A stretch of DNA of 64,000 nucleotides from positions 124,001 through 188,000 of the forward strand of contig JADHYV010000001.1 in the NCBI GenBank assembly GCA_027604705.1. The letters run 5' to 3'. Below are positions 43,891 through 54,914 of the stretch, piece by piece. The notes under the pieces were generated by a model that saw nothing but the letters and a program-made list of their open reading frames with translations, was not told the DNA's origin and searched no databases. Origin of the DNA: Allomyces arbusculus (lineage: Eukaryota > Blastocladiomycota > Blastocladiomycetes > Blastocladiales > Blastocladiaceae). A program made the translations under genes and the position numbers. The number at the start of each line of letters is the position of its first letter. Positions within the stretch are counted from its first letter, which is position 1.

Positions 43891-45512
43891 CTATACACTC
43901 TCCACCTTTGGTTCCTGGTCGTCGCCGACGGCCAGTGACAGGGGCGGAATCTCGAGATACCCGAGCTTCTCGCACCAATGCACGACTTCAAACGCGACTT
44001 CCACGGCAATAAGGATGATGATGAACCATTCGAGCTTGAGCGAGTGCTTCTCGCTCGAATAACCGCGCAGGACTTGAGCAAATTCGGCCGCATAGTCCAG
44101 CTTTTGGTTCAGGACTGGCACGAGGGGAGAGTAGCTAATTAAAAATCGTGCGCAGAGCGAAAATGGACGTGAACATGATTGTACGGACCAGCAATCCGCG
44201 GCTTGATGTCGAGCCACCGCGACACGCGGTTGTAGTACTCTTCGAGTTCCGGCTTCGACCACTATCGAGCCGGTAGATGTCAGTGCGCGCCGCACTCGAA
44301 CAGACCTCATCTGGGAAGGAAACAACGCACATAGTACTCGGGCGTGTCGAGCAAACTCTCAGCGTTGGCGTGGCCTGGCAGGTTGAGCAATGCGCGGACA
44401 CTGAGCAGCTCGCCAATGATTTGCAGCACTTGGCGCCGCGATAACCCCAGCCCTTGGCCCGCAGCAAGTTGCGCGGGGACGTGCCGTGTCGACCCGAGGC
44501 ACGTGTCGAGCAGGCCCTCGAGAACGGCGACCTTGGCGGACCTGCTCAGGCCGTGCGAGAAGGCGAGCTTGGAAAGCGCCGGGGTCGGGGACGTGCCAAT
44601 CAGGATTGTATCGCCGATGAGGCCCGTGGTTCTATCCATTCAACGAGGGTGAGCACACTGCAAACGAAGTTTCGAGGAAAGAGAGGGAAACGGTGCATAC
44701 TCGCCCGCGTCCTCGACGTAGGCCATGTCTTCAACCTCCATATGCGCGTACGGCATCACCTCGGCGCCCTGCTTGACCGGCTCCAGAGGCAACGGCAGGC
44801 GTGACCGCACCCCACTCGCACCTGCACCGGCCTCGACCAGTGGCACGCGCTTCCCGAGCACCCTCGTCATAACCGCAACCGCAATCCGTGCTGGGTCGCG
44901 GCTCCAGACGACAAATGTGCCATCACCAAACACAAACAAGTCGCCGTCCACATCCTCGTCCGCGACCTGCACGTGCACGACATCGTCGGCGAGCGCCGGG
45001 AGCAGGTGCATGCCAGGCGCCTTCTCCACCGCTTCGCGCACCGCGTGCAGATCGTACGAGTCGGCCGTGCAGTACGCGGCCGCGCGGTGCGTTGCAGTCA
45101 GTGCTTCGGCAGGGACACCGTCGGGTGCGAGCTCGTCGGTGGGCGGGTAGTCGGCACCAGTCGCACGCCGCACGGTCGACTTCTTCTTGGCGGCGGCAGC
45201 GGTCGTTGCTGCGGTCGCGCCAGCAACGAGAGCAGCGAGCTGTGGGTCTGCAGCCGGCGTGGTGGAGGTGGCAGCAGCGGTCGAGGACCAGCGGCCAAGC
45301 GCGGCTGGAGCGCCAGCAGTGCGGCCGCATGCCGCCGAGGTGCTTCGAGTCGTCGTGGAGGAAAATAGTGCAGGAATGTGAAGCTGGCGAACGACTGCAG
45401 CAGGACTCTGGAATGGACGGGCACTTGGCAGTGCGATGACGAGCAAATTTGACACTCGGGCTCGCGGTGCGGCCCAAGAGCGTGTCGCGAGTCGTAATGT
45501 CGAATGCATCAT
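43891..45512 (-). CDS. RMND1/DUF155 family protein, mitochondrial (four exons)
   Basis: Exons are 45512-44701, 44631-44331, 44261-44189 and 44114-43891 (phases 2, 0, 1; 1,410 nt, 469 residues). The N-terminus is basic and Ala/Ser/Arg-rich, as in a mitochondrial transit peptide. The DUF155 core starts near AAYCTADSYDLHAVREA. It continues with LFVFGDGTFVVWSRD, a segment with DTILIGTS and ALSKLAFSHGLSRSAKVAVL, VLQIIGELLSVRALLNL, DTPEYYWSKPELEEYYNRVS and LNQKLDYAAEFAQVL, and ends in the signature LKLEWFIIILIAVEVAFEVV, a membrane anchor near residues 424-441. Human RMND1 is an inner-membrane protein needed for mitochondrial translation. Yeast Rmd1/Rmd8/Sif3 relatives act elsewhere, so the transit peptide favours the mitochondrial branch. 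It lies tail to tail with the TAF1A-like gene, 147 bases apart. Confidence 0.9.
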
Positions 45513-45959
45513 GATTGTCGTTGGAATGGGGAGGAGATGGAGTCGCTCAGGCTGGGCACTTGAGAATCGGGCGGGTATCAACAAAGGGCTGGGTGGTCGG
45601 TCGGGGCCGTTGATCGTTTGTCTCCCAAGTCTCGCGGCAACGCCACGTGCACGACGGCACTGCTGACCCTCGCGATGTTCGTGCTGCTTGCACCGCGAGA
45701 AGTGTCGACGTGGAAAACCCCGGTTAGCCGCCAATATTAATGGCGGCGCACCAGGGCCGCCTCCTTACCTCGATTGTGTGGATAATGATCGAGGAAATTG
45801 GCAGGAGAATTTTCGGAGAACAGCGGGGAGAGAGCAAGAGGAGAGCGAATATATATTAACCAAGCAAACCCACACACAGGCACACACAACCATACCGTCC
45901 TTGTGCAATTTTTTTCGATTCGCTGTCCGCTCTCATTTCCGTCACAAAAAGCGTGTTGC
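45513..45959. other. 5' region of RMND1-type gene and AT-rich flank
   Basis: A G+C-rich promoter-proximal part is followed by an AT-rich stretch with a CA-rich run (CACACACAGGCACACACAA near 45872). No gene. Confidence 0.45.
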
Positions 45960-46960
45960 CTCGTTTGTGCGAACCACTATTTGCCATGCTGAGTGGCTGC
46001 TTGTTGCTTTCATTCAACTGCTGACGATTCTTCCACCTACTGAAGTACGCTTATGGTTGATGCTTTTTATTACGCCATCCGTGAAGGGCTCGACGACTGA
46101 TGACTCGTTTGTGCTACTCGTGCGTTGCATCCAAGCCGCAAGTCTAGGCGACTGGCAGCGCTCACTGTTGACGTCGTGCTCTGGCCTGATGTGTAGCGCG
46201 TAGCTCAGCCTGGCACGTCATGGACGGGTTTGAGCCAAATGCGTCCCAGAACCAATTTCATATCCTTTCATTTGTCTGTGCCGTGTATGGCCATAGTACC
46301 AGCGCATGCGCGCTCATGATCGCGTACTCTGTGCCCATGACGACGACGAATGAATGGTACTGGGCGTTCTGCCACGCGCTTTCAATTGGGAACATGGATC
46401 TCCTTAAATACGCGTATGAGCGGCACAACCCAACCTTTACGACGTCGACTGCTGTCAACTTGATCCAACTATCTGAGGAGCCCCATCAATACATCGACTC
46501 TGCCGTGGTCATGACCTGGTTCTGTGCGCGTGTGCCATCACTGGGCAAGTGAGCCGCTCCCATGACTGATGCTGCATACATGCCGCCCGTCAACGTGCGC
46601 TTAGACATCAAGCTTTCAAGTGAGGCTGAAATGAAGCGCATTTTGCTCCCTCCCCTTCATGTGGCCGTCACGAGTGGCAAAGAGGCGCATCTCGCCTGCA
46701 CTGGCAGGCATAGCAGTGGTCTTGCTGAATTGCTTTCCCAGCACAGCACTGTTCGAGTATATTATGGAGAGGTCGGCTGCAGCTGTTGAACCGTCGCGCA
46801 TGTAGTAATTTTTTGCGTGACAGCGCCACAAGGGGCTCCGCGCATGGCCGCGGTGCTGCTGCACGACCCGCGCGTTGTGGCTGGACAAGGGCAGAGCTGT
46901 GAAAAGCCAGATGCGGATGGGGGTCACCCAGACAAATTATGACCGTTTTCGTGCACGTGC
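45960..46960 (+). pseudogene. decaying copy of a local repeat-protein gene family (copy B)
   Basis: This copy parallels the pieces of copy A (17390-18080) in order and spacing and extends further upstream, with LLTILPPTEVRLWLMLFITP and LLVRCIQAASLGDWQRSL. The blocks lie in different frames: MDLLKYAYERHNPTF to WFCARVPS, LSSEAEMKRILLPPLHVAV, ALFEYIMERSAAAVEPSRM (another frame, ended by a stop) and KSQMRMGVTQTNYD (another shift). It is therefore broken, more than copy A. The paralogy of the two loci, 28 kb apart, is seen directly. The function of the parent family is unknown. Confidence 0.6.
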
Positions 46961-47364
46961 TTGAAGGGAGGTACAGTATCGGGCTGCTTCTTATTACTTC
47001 ATTTTTGTGAGAAATTTTTGTTGGTAGCCAGTTGGGACCAGACTGTGGGTGGGAGGGAGTCAAGACACATTTGCCACCACCACCCTTGAATGTGCATACT
47101 CTTCATGGGCTCAATTGAGCTGAAAAAATCGGTAAAGAATGATTACATAAGTCTGCTACATCTCTTTAGATTTTCGTTGAACCCGATATGTTCTTGCCAG
47201 TGCATTTGAGCGCAGACAGCAGATTGAGCAGCAGTAGCCCAGACTTGTTGAAACTATGTTGCAGGCTGACACTTGCCTTTTTTGCTTTGTTGCTGTACAA
47301 ATCAAATTCATTCCGAATTATTTGGACTTTGTGCTACCATGATTCGGTCATCAGAGAGCATCAT
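46961..47364. other. AT-rich intergenic
   Basis: Low-G+C sequence after copy B and before the hAT-type element, with no open frame of note. Confidence 0.5.
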
Positions 47365-47372
47365 GGCGCAAC

Positions 47373-47630
47373 TAGGCCTAGACAAACCCAGGTCTCGACT
47401 GGGTCTCACATAGGTCCAGGTCAGGTCTGCTGACCCCGACCTGACCCACCTCCTGTTTCAGCCAGGTCGGGTCCAGGTCTAGCCAGTGCAGGCCGGGTCC
47501 AGGTCGGGGTCTGGGTCAGGTCTGGTCTGGGTTTGGGTCAGGTTCGGGTAGGGTCCGGGGCAGGCCTGGCCAGCAGACCTGACCTGGACCTATGTGAGAC
47601 CCGGTCGAGACCTGGGTTTGTCTAGGCCTA
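47373..47630. mobile_element. hAT-type MITE, 258 bp, with 60-bp terminal inverted repeats and intact 8-bp target duplication
   Basis: The left end (47373-47432) and the reverse complement of the right end (47571-47630) agree over 60 bases with one difference; both start TAGGCCTAGACAAACCC. The element is flanked on both sides by GGCGCAAC (47365-47372 and 47631-47638), an 8-bp target-site duplication as made by hAT transposases. The 138-base centre is built of GGTC, GGGTC and CAGGTC-type short repeats with no coding potential. Near-identity of the arms and the perfect duplication point to a recent insertion. A source transposase is not in this window. Confidence 0.88.
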
Positions 47631-47638
47631 GGCGCAAC

Positions 47639-48471
47639 TACAACCGCAATGTATTTTTAGTTTTCGGCCGTAACTGGAAGTGCAGAGAAACGTTTGCCAT
47701 CCTCTGGAAAGCAACGTACTCGATCGTGGTGGCCTCAAAACATGGCCCTATCAGTTGCCGTCATCTGTGGATTGCTCAGCAAAATGATCGACATTCGGTA
47801 CAGGCCACGAAGACGGGTGTAACGCAACAGGACATCATCGACAGGCCATGAGTCAAATTCTGCCGACGAGTGTTCAAGAAGATACTCGAGCAGTTCCCAC
47901 ACAAAATCACGCATTTCTCAGCCTGTGAGCAACTTGATGATAACTTGCTTTGCATTGAGAGGACCAAAAGATTGCCCTAACGTGGCCTAAGGGCGAAATG
48001 AATGCGATTGCTGGTTGGCGAAAAATCGAGGTCCAAGATTTGATTTCGGAAGGAGTTTAGTCTTAGAGCGCGCACTCGTGCTCACATGGTATATTTTCGT
48101 GAGTGATGTTCACTATCGTCATATCCTGACTGAACCGGGTGCACCACGCTTCAGGTCGACGGGAGATCTGATGCCTTTTCCATCTCCCCTCAAGCAAATC
48201 CTGGCCTGTCTGCTCGCGCAAGGCTTCATTGTCCTGTCGGCCCTGATTTGTGCTCGCGAGCTTGCGCTTGCTAACGTGGGTACAAAGATGTATTGATCAC
48301 ACAGCCCGTTCAACTAGTGATTGTTGCACATACACAAAACCAAACCAAAAATCCAAAACTCGATTCTCGTTGGGGTTGCCTCATTCATCTTGCTCTTCTT
48401 GAGTCGTGCGCGAAGAATATCGCTCGCGCGCACCCATTCCCCACTCCATCCCCTTTACTCCGACGACACAA
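47639..48471. other. AT-richer intergenic with a possible third family relic
   Basis: A plus-strand frame just right of the MITE (…FAILWKATYSIVVASKHG… and TKTGVTQQDIIDRP) carries the GVTQ-x-x-x-D element also seen in copies A and B, so the MITE may sit inside another relic of that family. The match is short. The rest is AT-rich and featureless up to the 3' end of the repeat-exon gene. Confidence 0.35.
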
Positions 48472-51400
48472 TTACTTGGCCTCGACGGTGCGCACGCCCG
48501 TGACGGTAACGGGCGCGCGCGCCTCGGCCTTGACCTCGACCACAAACGCGACGTGCGAGAGCGCGGCCCACACGACAACGACAATCAGCAACAGTGTCCA
48601 CAGCACGCGCGCCGGCATCGACTCGCCCTCGTGCTCGCGGTGCGCGTCAATCCGCTGCACGACGGTGAGCAAGACGACCAGAAGCGCGAGGATTGAAATG
48701 AACGCAATGCGCACAACGACCATGACGAGGTGAGCGATGCGCACGAGGTGCGGGTGCGCCGACGTCGATGCGGCCACGTCGCGCTGTGAGTGCGACCACC
48801 ACGCTGAGACGAGCGCCGCGACCGTACTTGCTGCGGCCGCGTGCCCCGGGTGCGTCTGTACTTTACGCACGGCCCACACCCACGACAGGAGCGTGACGAC
48901 GCTCAGCAGGGCAAACAGGTACGTGAAGGGCGTCAGGATCAGGAGCGTGAGAAGCACGACGAGCGTTGCGGCCATGGCGTGGTGAATGATTTGCATCACG
49001 TGGTGCGAGGTCCGCCGCGTCACGAGCGCATGGAATGCGGCCTTGGCCGCGAGCGCCCACACGCCATGGTGCGAGTCACCACGGTCGCGCGATGGCTCAA
49101 TATCCTGGAACGATGTACCGTCGGCGTCAGCCGCTGCAATCATCATCGACATGCGCACGAGCGCCGACCAGAGCAGCAGGTGCACGACGACGAGGAACCA
49201 CGCGTAGTTGGCACCCGTGTAGTACGCGTAGCTGGCCAGCAGCGTGACGAGCGTGCCAAACGTCACATGGATGCCCCACATGGTCGGTTCCGGGACGCGC
49301 AGCATGTTCACAAAGTCCTTCGCGTGCTCGACTTCCCTGACCACGGTCGTGTCGACGGTCTGCGCATAGAATTGAGACAGTCAAACTTCGAGGCAAGGAA
49401 AAAGGGTCGAGAATGGAGGAAGAAAACGACGTACATGCGCCACCGACCGCACGCTCTCGACCACTTGCGCAATCTTGCGCTGCGTCACGACCGCTTCGAC
49501 GTGTGCGGTCGCCGTGGCCGTGGCCGGGGCCCTCTTAATTTCTGGGACACTGGACGCCTCCGCGGCCGGCGCAACGTCCTTGGAAACAGTCGCAGCTGCG
49601 ATAGCAGCCGCAGCACCGCCCGCGACAACAGCTGCGGTAGCGAGCGCGGTCGCACTCGCCGCGGCATCCAGGTGCGGAACCGCCTCGGCAGGCTGCTCAA
49701 CGTCGGGAGTGGCCTTGACCTCAGCGGCGGCCTTGACCTCAGCGGCCGGTGCTCCTTCAACGGCAGCAGCGACATCCTTAGTCACGCCCTCGACGACCTC
49801 GGTCGACCCGGCCTGGATCTCGGTGCTCGCCTTGATGACGGCCTCATCGCCGATGACCACATCGAGACCGCGCGTGGCGACCTCGACAGGCGCGTCGCTG
49901 GCGTGCACAACCTCCCATGCCGCATCCGACGCAGCGTCGTCATGCTCAATGTGTTCGACCGACGAGCTCAGGTCAATGTGCGCGTCGTCAAGCACGTATG
50001 CGCGCGACGTCAGGACCTGGTCGGACGTGCCATCAATCCACGACGTGAGGGCGGGCATGTTCAGGACGAGGTGCGCGGCAAACGACGCGAGCGTGGTCAC
50101 ATCTTGGCCAGCGGCCATGTCGCCGGCGCGCGTCGTCACGTCGCCGTCGCGAATCTGGAAATGGTGAACGGTTTAAGTCAGTTTCCGGCGTGAAGAGAAG
50201 AAAAGGGGCGCATCGGGAACGTACCGGAATCTCGAACTTGACCGACGTCAAGGCCGACTCGGGCAGCTCCTCGATCCAGTCCTCGACCATGGGTGCGTGC
50301 GCGACAAAGTGCGAGGCAAACGACGACAGGGTGGCAACCTCCTGGCCGCACGCCATTTCGCCCGCGCGCGTCGTAACGTCGCCGTCGGCAATCTACGGAC
50401 CCGAAAGAGGTGCAGAACAGTGAGCAAAGTTCATCGAACCGCTGCGCACCAGAGTGCTCAACGGACCGGAATCTCAAACATGACCGAGGTGAGCGTGGTC
50501 GCGGGCACTTCGTCGATCCAGTCCTCGACAGCCGGCGCGTGGACGGCAAAGTGGGCGGCAAACGACGGAAGCACGGACACATCCTGCCCGGCCTCCATTT
50601 CGCCGGCACGGGTCGACACGTCGCCATCACGGACCTGGAACCAGGATGGGGTTGCCGGTCAGTCCATGTAGAAGCTTAGCAAAGCGGAACAAGCCAACGA
50701 ACCGGGAACTCGAACGCGACCGACCGCAGCGTCTGTTCGGGCAGTTCGCCGACCCAGTCAGCGGCATCGACCGCGTTGAGCACGAGGTGCGACGCAAACG
50801 ACGCGAGGATCGTCACATCCTGACCAGCCTCCATTTCGCCAGCGCGCGTGGTCACGTCGCCATCCTTGATCTGGACAAGAGCGACATGAAGCGTTAGAGC
50901 TGCGTACACATTGGCGGAGAAAAGGCAGCTGACGAACCGGGACAGCATAGGTGACAGACGTGAGCGTCAGCTCCGGCAGCTCACCGATCCAGTGTGCGGC
51001 TTCCGTCGCGCCGAGAACCAGGTGCGACGCGAACGATGGCAGCATCGTCACATCCTGACCGGCAGCCATCTCGCCTGCGCGGGTCGTCACGTCGCCGTCT
51101 TGAATCTGAAGCGCAAACATGGGGAGAAAGGAAGCGTCGTAAGGATTTGAACGGGAGGCAAGTGTTACTGAGCGGAGAGTATGACGAACCGGCACGGCGT
51201 AGACAACCGAAGTGAGGGTCTGCTCCGGCAGCTCGCCAATCCAATGCACAGTCTCCGTCACGCCGAGAACAAGGTGCGACGCGAACGACGAGAGCGTGGT
51301 CACGTCTTGGCCGCACTCCATCTCGCCCGCGCGTGTCGTCACATCGCCGTCCTCGATCTGAAGAACGAGTCAGCGTTGCGCCAAAAGGATGGTGAGCATC

Positions 51401-54400
51401 GTGAACTCGCGGCGCAAGCGCACACAGTCGTGAAAATCAATGCGAACCGGGACTGCGTAGACGATCGAGGTGAGCGTGTGCTCGGGCAGATCGCCAATCC
51501 AGCTTGCCGTCTCCGTCGCGCCAAGCACCAAGTGGGACGCGAAAGACGAAAGAGAGGTCACGTCTTGTCCGGCCTCCATCTCTCCGGCGCGCGTGGTCAC
51601 ATCGCCGTCCTCAATCTACCCATGAAGAAGCGACGGGAGGGTAAGTAACGTGGGAGCAGCGACGCAAGCAAGACAGGGCAAAAAGGATGACAAACCGGAA
51701 TGGCATACACGACTGACGTGAGCGTTTGTTCGGGCAGCTCGCCGACCCAGCTTGTGGTTTCGGTCGCACCAAGGACCAAATGGGACGCAAACGACGAGAG
51801 CACGGTCACGTCCTGGCCCCATTCCATTTCGCCTGCACGCGTGGTCACATCGCCGTCTTGGATCTAAAAACGGAGCAGCGGCTAGTGGTGAGGAACGTAG
51901 CGTGGTAATGACGCTACAACAGAACAAAATGGCGGACCGGAACAGCGTAAACAATCGACCGGAGCGTGTGCTCGGGCAACTCGTCGACCCATTCCTCGAC
52001 AGCTGGTGCATTCAGAACAAGGTGCGACGCAAACGATGACAGCGTGGTCACGTCTTGCCCGGCTGCCATTTCGCCCGCGCGAGTCGTCACGTCACCGTCG
52101 GCGATCTGCAAATTGAAGTCGCAGAAGTGAGAAGCGGCGCAAATGGAAGAAAGAAACCTCGAAAATGGAACTACGAACCGGGACGGCATACACGACCGAC
52201 GTGAGCGCCACCTCTGGTAGCTCGCCGATCCAACTTGCCGGCTCCGTGGCGCCAAGAACAAAATGCGAAGCAAACGACGAGAGCGTGGTCACGTCTTGCC
52301 CAGCTTCCATCTCGCCAGCGAGAGTCGTCACGTCGCCCTCGTGGATCTGCAAAGAGTTGGGCAGGGAAATGAGAATGGTGGTCGTCATAAGAAAGCGCTC
52401 CGAGAGAGGGAGAACTCACCGGGACAGCGTAAACAACCGACGTGAGCGAGTGTTCAGGCAACTCGCCAATCCAGCTTGCCGTCTCCGTCGCGCCGAGAAC
52501 GAAATGAGATGCAAACGATGAGAGCGTGGTCACATCTTGACCCACTTCCATCTCGCCAGCCCGCGTCGTCACGTCACCGTCAGCAATCTATAGTGCAATA
52601 AAATGGGAAAGAGACGCAGAGCAGTGAGAACCATGGAGCAACCATGCGCGTCTCGCGATCTAAAAGAAAACAGCGACGAACCGGAATGGCGTAGACGACC
52701 GAGGTGAGCGATTGCTCCGGCAGCTCGTCGATCCAGCTCTCGACCTCTGTTGCGCCGAGGACAAAGTGCGAAGCGAACGAGGAGAGGGTGGTGATGTCTT
52801 GGCCAGCATTCATTTCGCCGGCGCGGGTGGTCACGTCGCCGTCTTTGATCTACAATAGCAAGGCGGAAGAATGGTGAGTAAACGGGGGCAAGAGACTTGA
52901 ACACATGGACCGAAAATGGGCAAACCGGAACAGCGTAAACGACCGACCGGAGCGTGTGCTCGGGCAGCTCGTCGATCCACTCCTCGATGGTCACAGCGTT
53001 CAGGACGAGGTGTGACGCAAACGACGACAGCGTGGTCACGTCTTGCCCGGCCGCCATCTCGCCCGCGCGCGTCGTCACGTCACCGTCGGCAATCTACGGC
53101 ATTGAACCAAACCATCAGTCCCCAAGTGAGCGGCAAACACTGAAGCAAAAAGAGCACGAACCGGAATCTCGAACTTTACGGACGTGAGCGCCAACTCGGG
53201 CAGCTCCTCGATCCATTCCTCGACCGCGGGCGCGTGAGCGACAAAGTGCGAGGCAAACGACGAGAGCATGGTCACGTCTTGGCCACTCTCCATTTCGCCG
53301 GCGAGCGTCGACACGTCGCCCTCGCGGATCTGGTGAGCGGAAATGTCAGTGGTGGGTGGAACAGCGAGACTTGTAACAGCGAAACCGCAAAATGCGCACA
53401 AAGGATGGCGACGACAACGTCAGTTCCGGCAACTCGCCAATCCACTCGTCGGCCCCGAGCGCGTTCAGAATCAGGTGCGCCGCAAACGACGTCAGGAATC
53501 GCACGTCCTGCCCGGCCTCCATTTCGCCAGCGAGATCGACCGAGGCAGCGTCGTCGTCCTTGCCGACAGCAAGTGCGTCGAGATCCCTTGAAACCGCTTC
53601 GGCCTCTTGGTCCTCCTCCTCGGTTTCCTCCTCCTCCACGACTTCCTCGATAATTTCCTCGATCGTCGTCTCCTCGGTAATCTCCTCAACCTCGTTGGTC
53701 GTCTCGTCGAGTTGGCGCTCAATAATGGTCACGTCGGCCGCATCGTCCTCGGTCTCAGCAGCAGCTTCGGTAGCCTGCTGCTCAGCGTCGGCGGCAAGCT
53801 CGGGTTCTGCTGCGGGTTCCGGCTCCTACACGATTCAGGAGTGAGCAGGAAGAGCGGGCCAAAGAAATTAGGGGAACACGTACGGGAATCCACTCGTTGA
53901 TCTCGTGCGCGTCCACGACCATGTGTGCTGAGAACGACTCGATGAACCGCGCGTCATGGTGCGCGTCGGCTGTGGCGAGCTCGCCAGCGTCGATGTCAGG
54001 CTCGGGCTCGGCGGCATCGGCTTCAAGCTCGGCAGTCGCGTCGTCGACGATCTCCTGGTCCACGACCGCGTCCACGCCGTACTCGTCCTCCTCGATCACC
54101 TCCTCGACGACCTCTTCCTCAATCTCCTCGACTTCTTCGACCTCCTCGACGACCTCAACCTCTTCCACAATCTCCTCAATCTCCTCCTCATCAATCGTCG
54201 TCGGCCGCAGAATGGGCGACCCGGGCGTCGATGTCGTGGGTGTCACAGGCCGCGACGTTTTCGTGATCGTCGTCGTCTTGTGCCGGCGCGTCTTGACCGT
54301 CGCCGTACGTTCCTCGACGGTCCCATCGGGCAGAACGTGCTGGACGGTGCGTGTTTCCGTGATTTCCTCGGCCGGGTCCTCGGTCATGGTCGTCGTGGTC

Positions 54401-54914
54401 ACAGAGACGGTGTCGTCGTCGATGTCGCGATCGAGGCCGCCCTCCACGGCATCGAGCTCGACCATGGGCGTCGCCGGCACGATTTGGATGGCGACGGGCG
54501 CGGCGTGCGACGCAGGCTATCGAGAAAGGGAAGGGAAGGGAAGGCGGCGCATGAGGACATGCGGGCGTTGGATGGCGCGCGCGTTGGGGCAGGTTGCCAG
54601 GGCCCAAAACGCGCAGGAAATACGGACCGTGCTGTCGTTGTCGGACGCGAGCGCGTCGGCATCGGCAGCGGCAGCGGCAGGTTCGACGGCCGGTGCGGTA
54701 TCGTCTACGTGGCCAGTATCTGGTCAGTACTCGTGGCGTTTTTGGCGACACGTCGACACGTCAAGTCGCGAAGGGCATGATCACAATGATCACTGCGGTT
54801 GGTGCGAACCGATGTCATGGTCGGCGAGTGCGTCGTGTTCACTCGACTTGACTGCGTCGACAGTTTCAACCACGGGGATGCCGTCGTTAACCGCGTCGTC
54901 GTGAGCAGTGGACG
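48472..54914 (-). CDS. repeat-exon gene: acidic N-terminus, 16 copies of a ~56-residue repeat, reticulon-like membrane C-terminus (5' end not resolved)
   Basis: Resolved exons (high to low): 54914-54810, 54704-54628, 54516-53884, 53825-53400; thirteen exons of exactly 168 nt starting at 53329, 53093, 52849, 52587, 52346, 52105, 51863, 51615, 51357, 51105, 50870, 50634 and 50392; then 50154-49435 and 49359-48472. All junctions from 53884 on are phase 0, introns 67-94 nt except 75 before the last exon and 58 after exon three. About 1,676 residues are visible. The N-terminus is very acidic (EEIEEIVEEVEVVEEV). Each repeat reads about DGDVTTRAGEM, GQDVTTLSSFASHLVL, then WIGELPEQTLTSVVYAVP. The last exon has EVEHAKDFVNMLRVPEP, a hydrophobic hairpin, a ~70-residue loop, a second hairpin and two further TM segments: a reticulon-like plan. 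I know no named family for the repeat. The start codon lies upstream of 54914, probably in one more short exon. Confidence 0.8.
50012..53525 (-). repeat. tandem array of 168-nt coding units separated by unique introns
   Basis: Thirteen full units plus diverged ones in the flanking exons recur every 235-262 bases. The exon parts are clearly alike between units while the introns are not, apart from their splice sites (donors mostly GTTCGT, GTACGT or GTTTGT; acceptors CTAG, TCAG or GCAG). Unit types fall into three groups by their second half: GATET-x-SWIGELPE, LNAPAVEEW-x-DELPEHTLRS, and AHAPAVE-x-WIEELPE…FEIP. Confidence 0.9.

Noticed and set aside
50012-53525. Regular spacing of about 250 bases resembling a CRISPR or satellite array
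   Set aside because: Repeats are 168 nt, coding and diverged at protein level, spacers have splice sites, and the genome is eukaryotic. It is an exon array.
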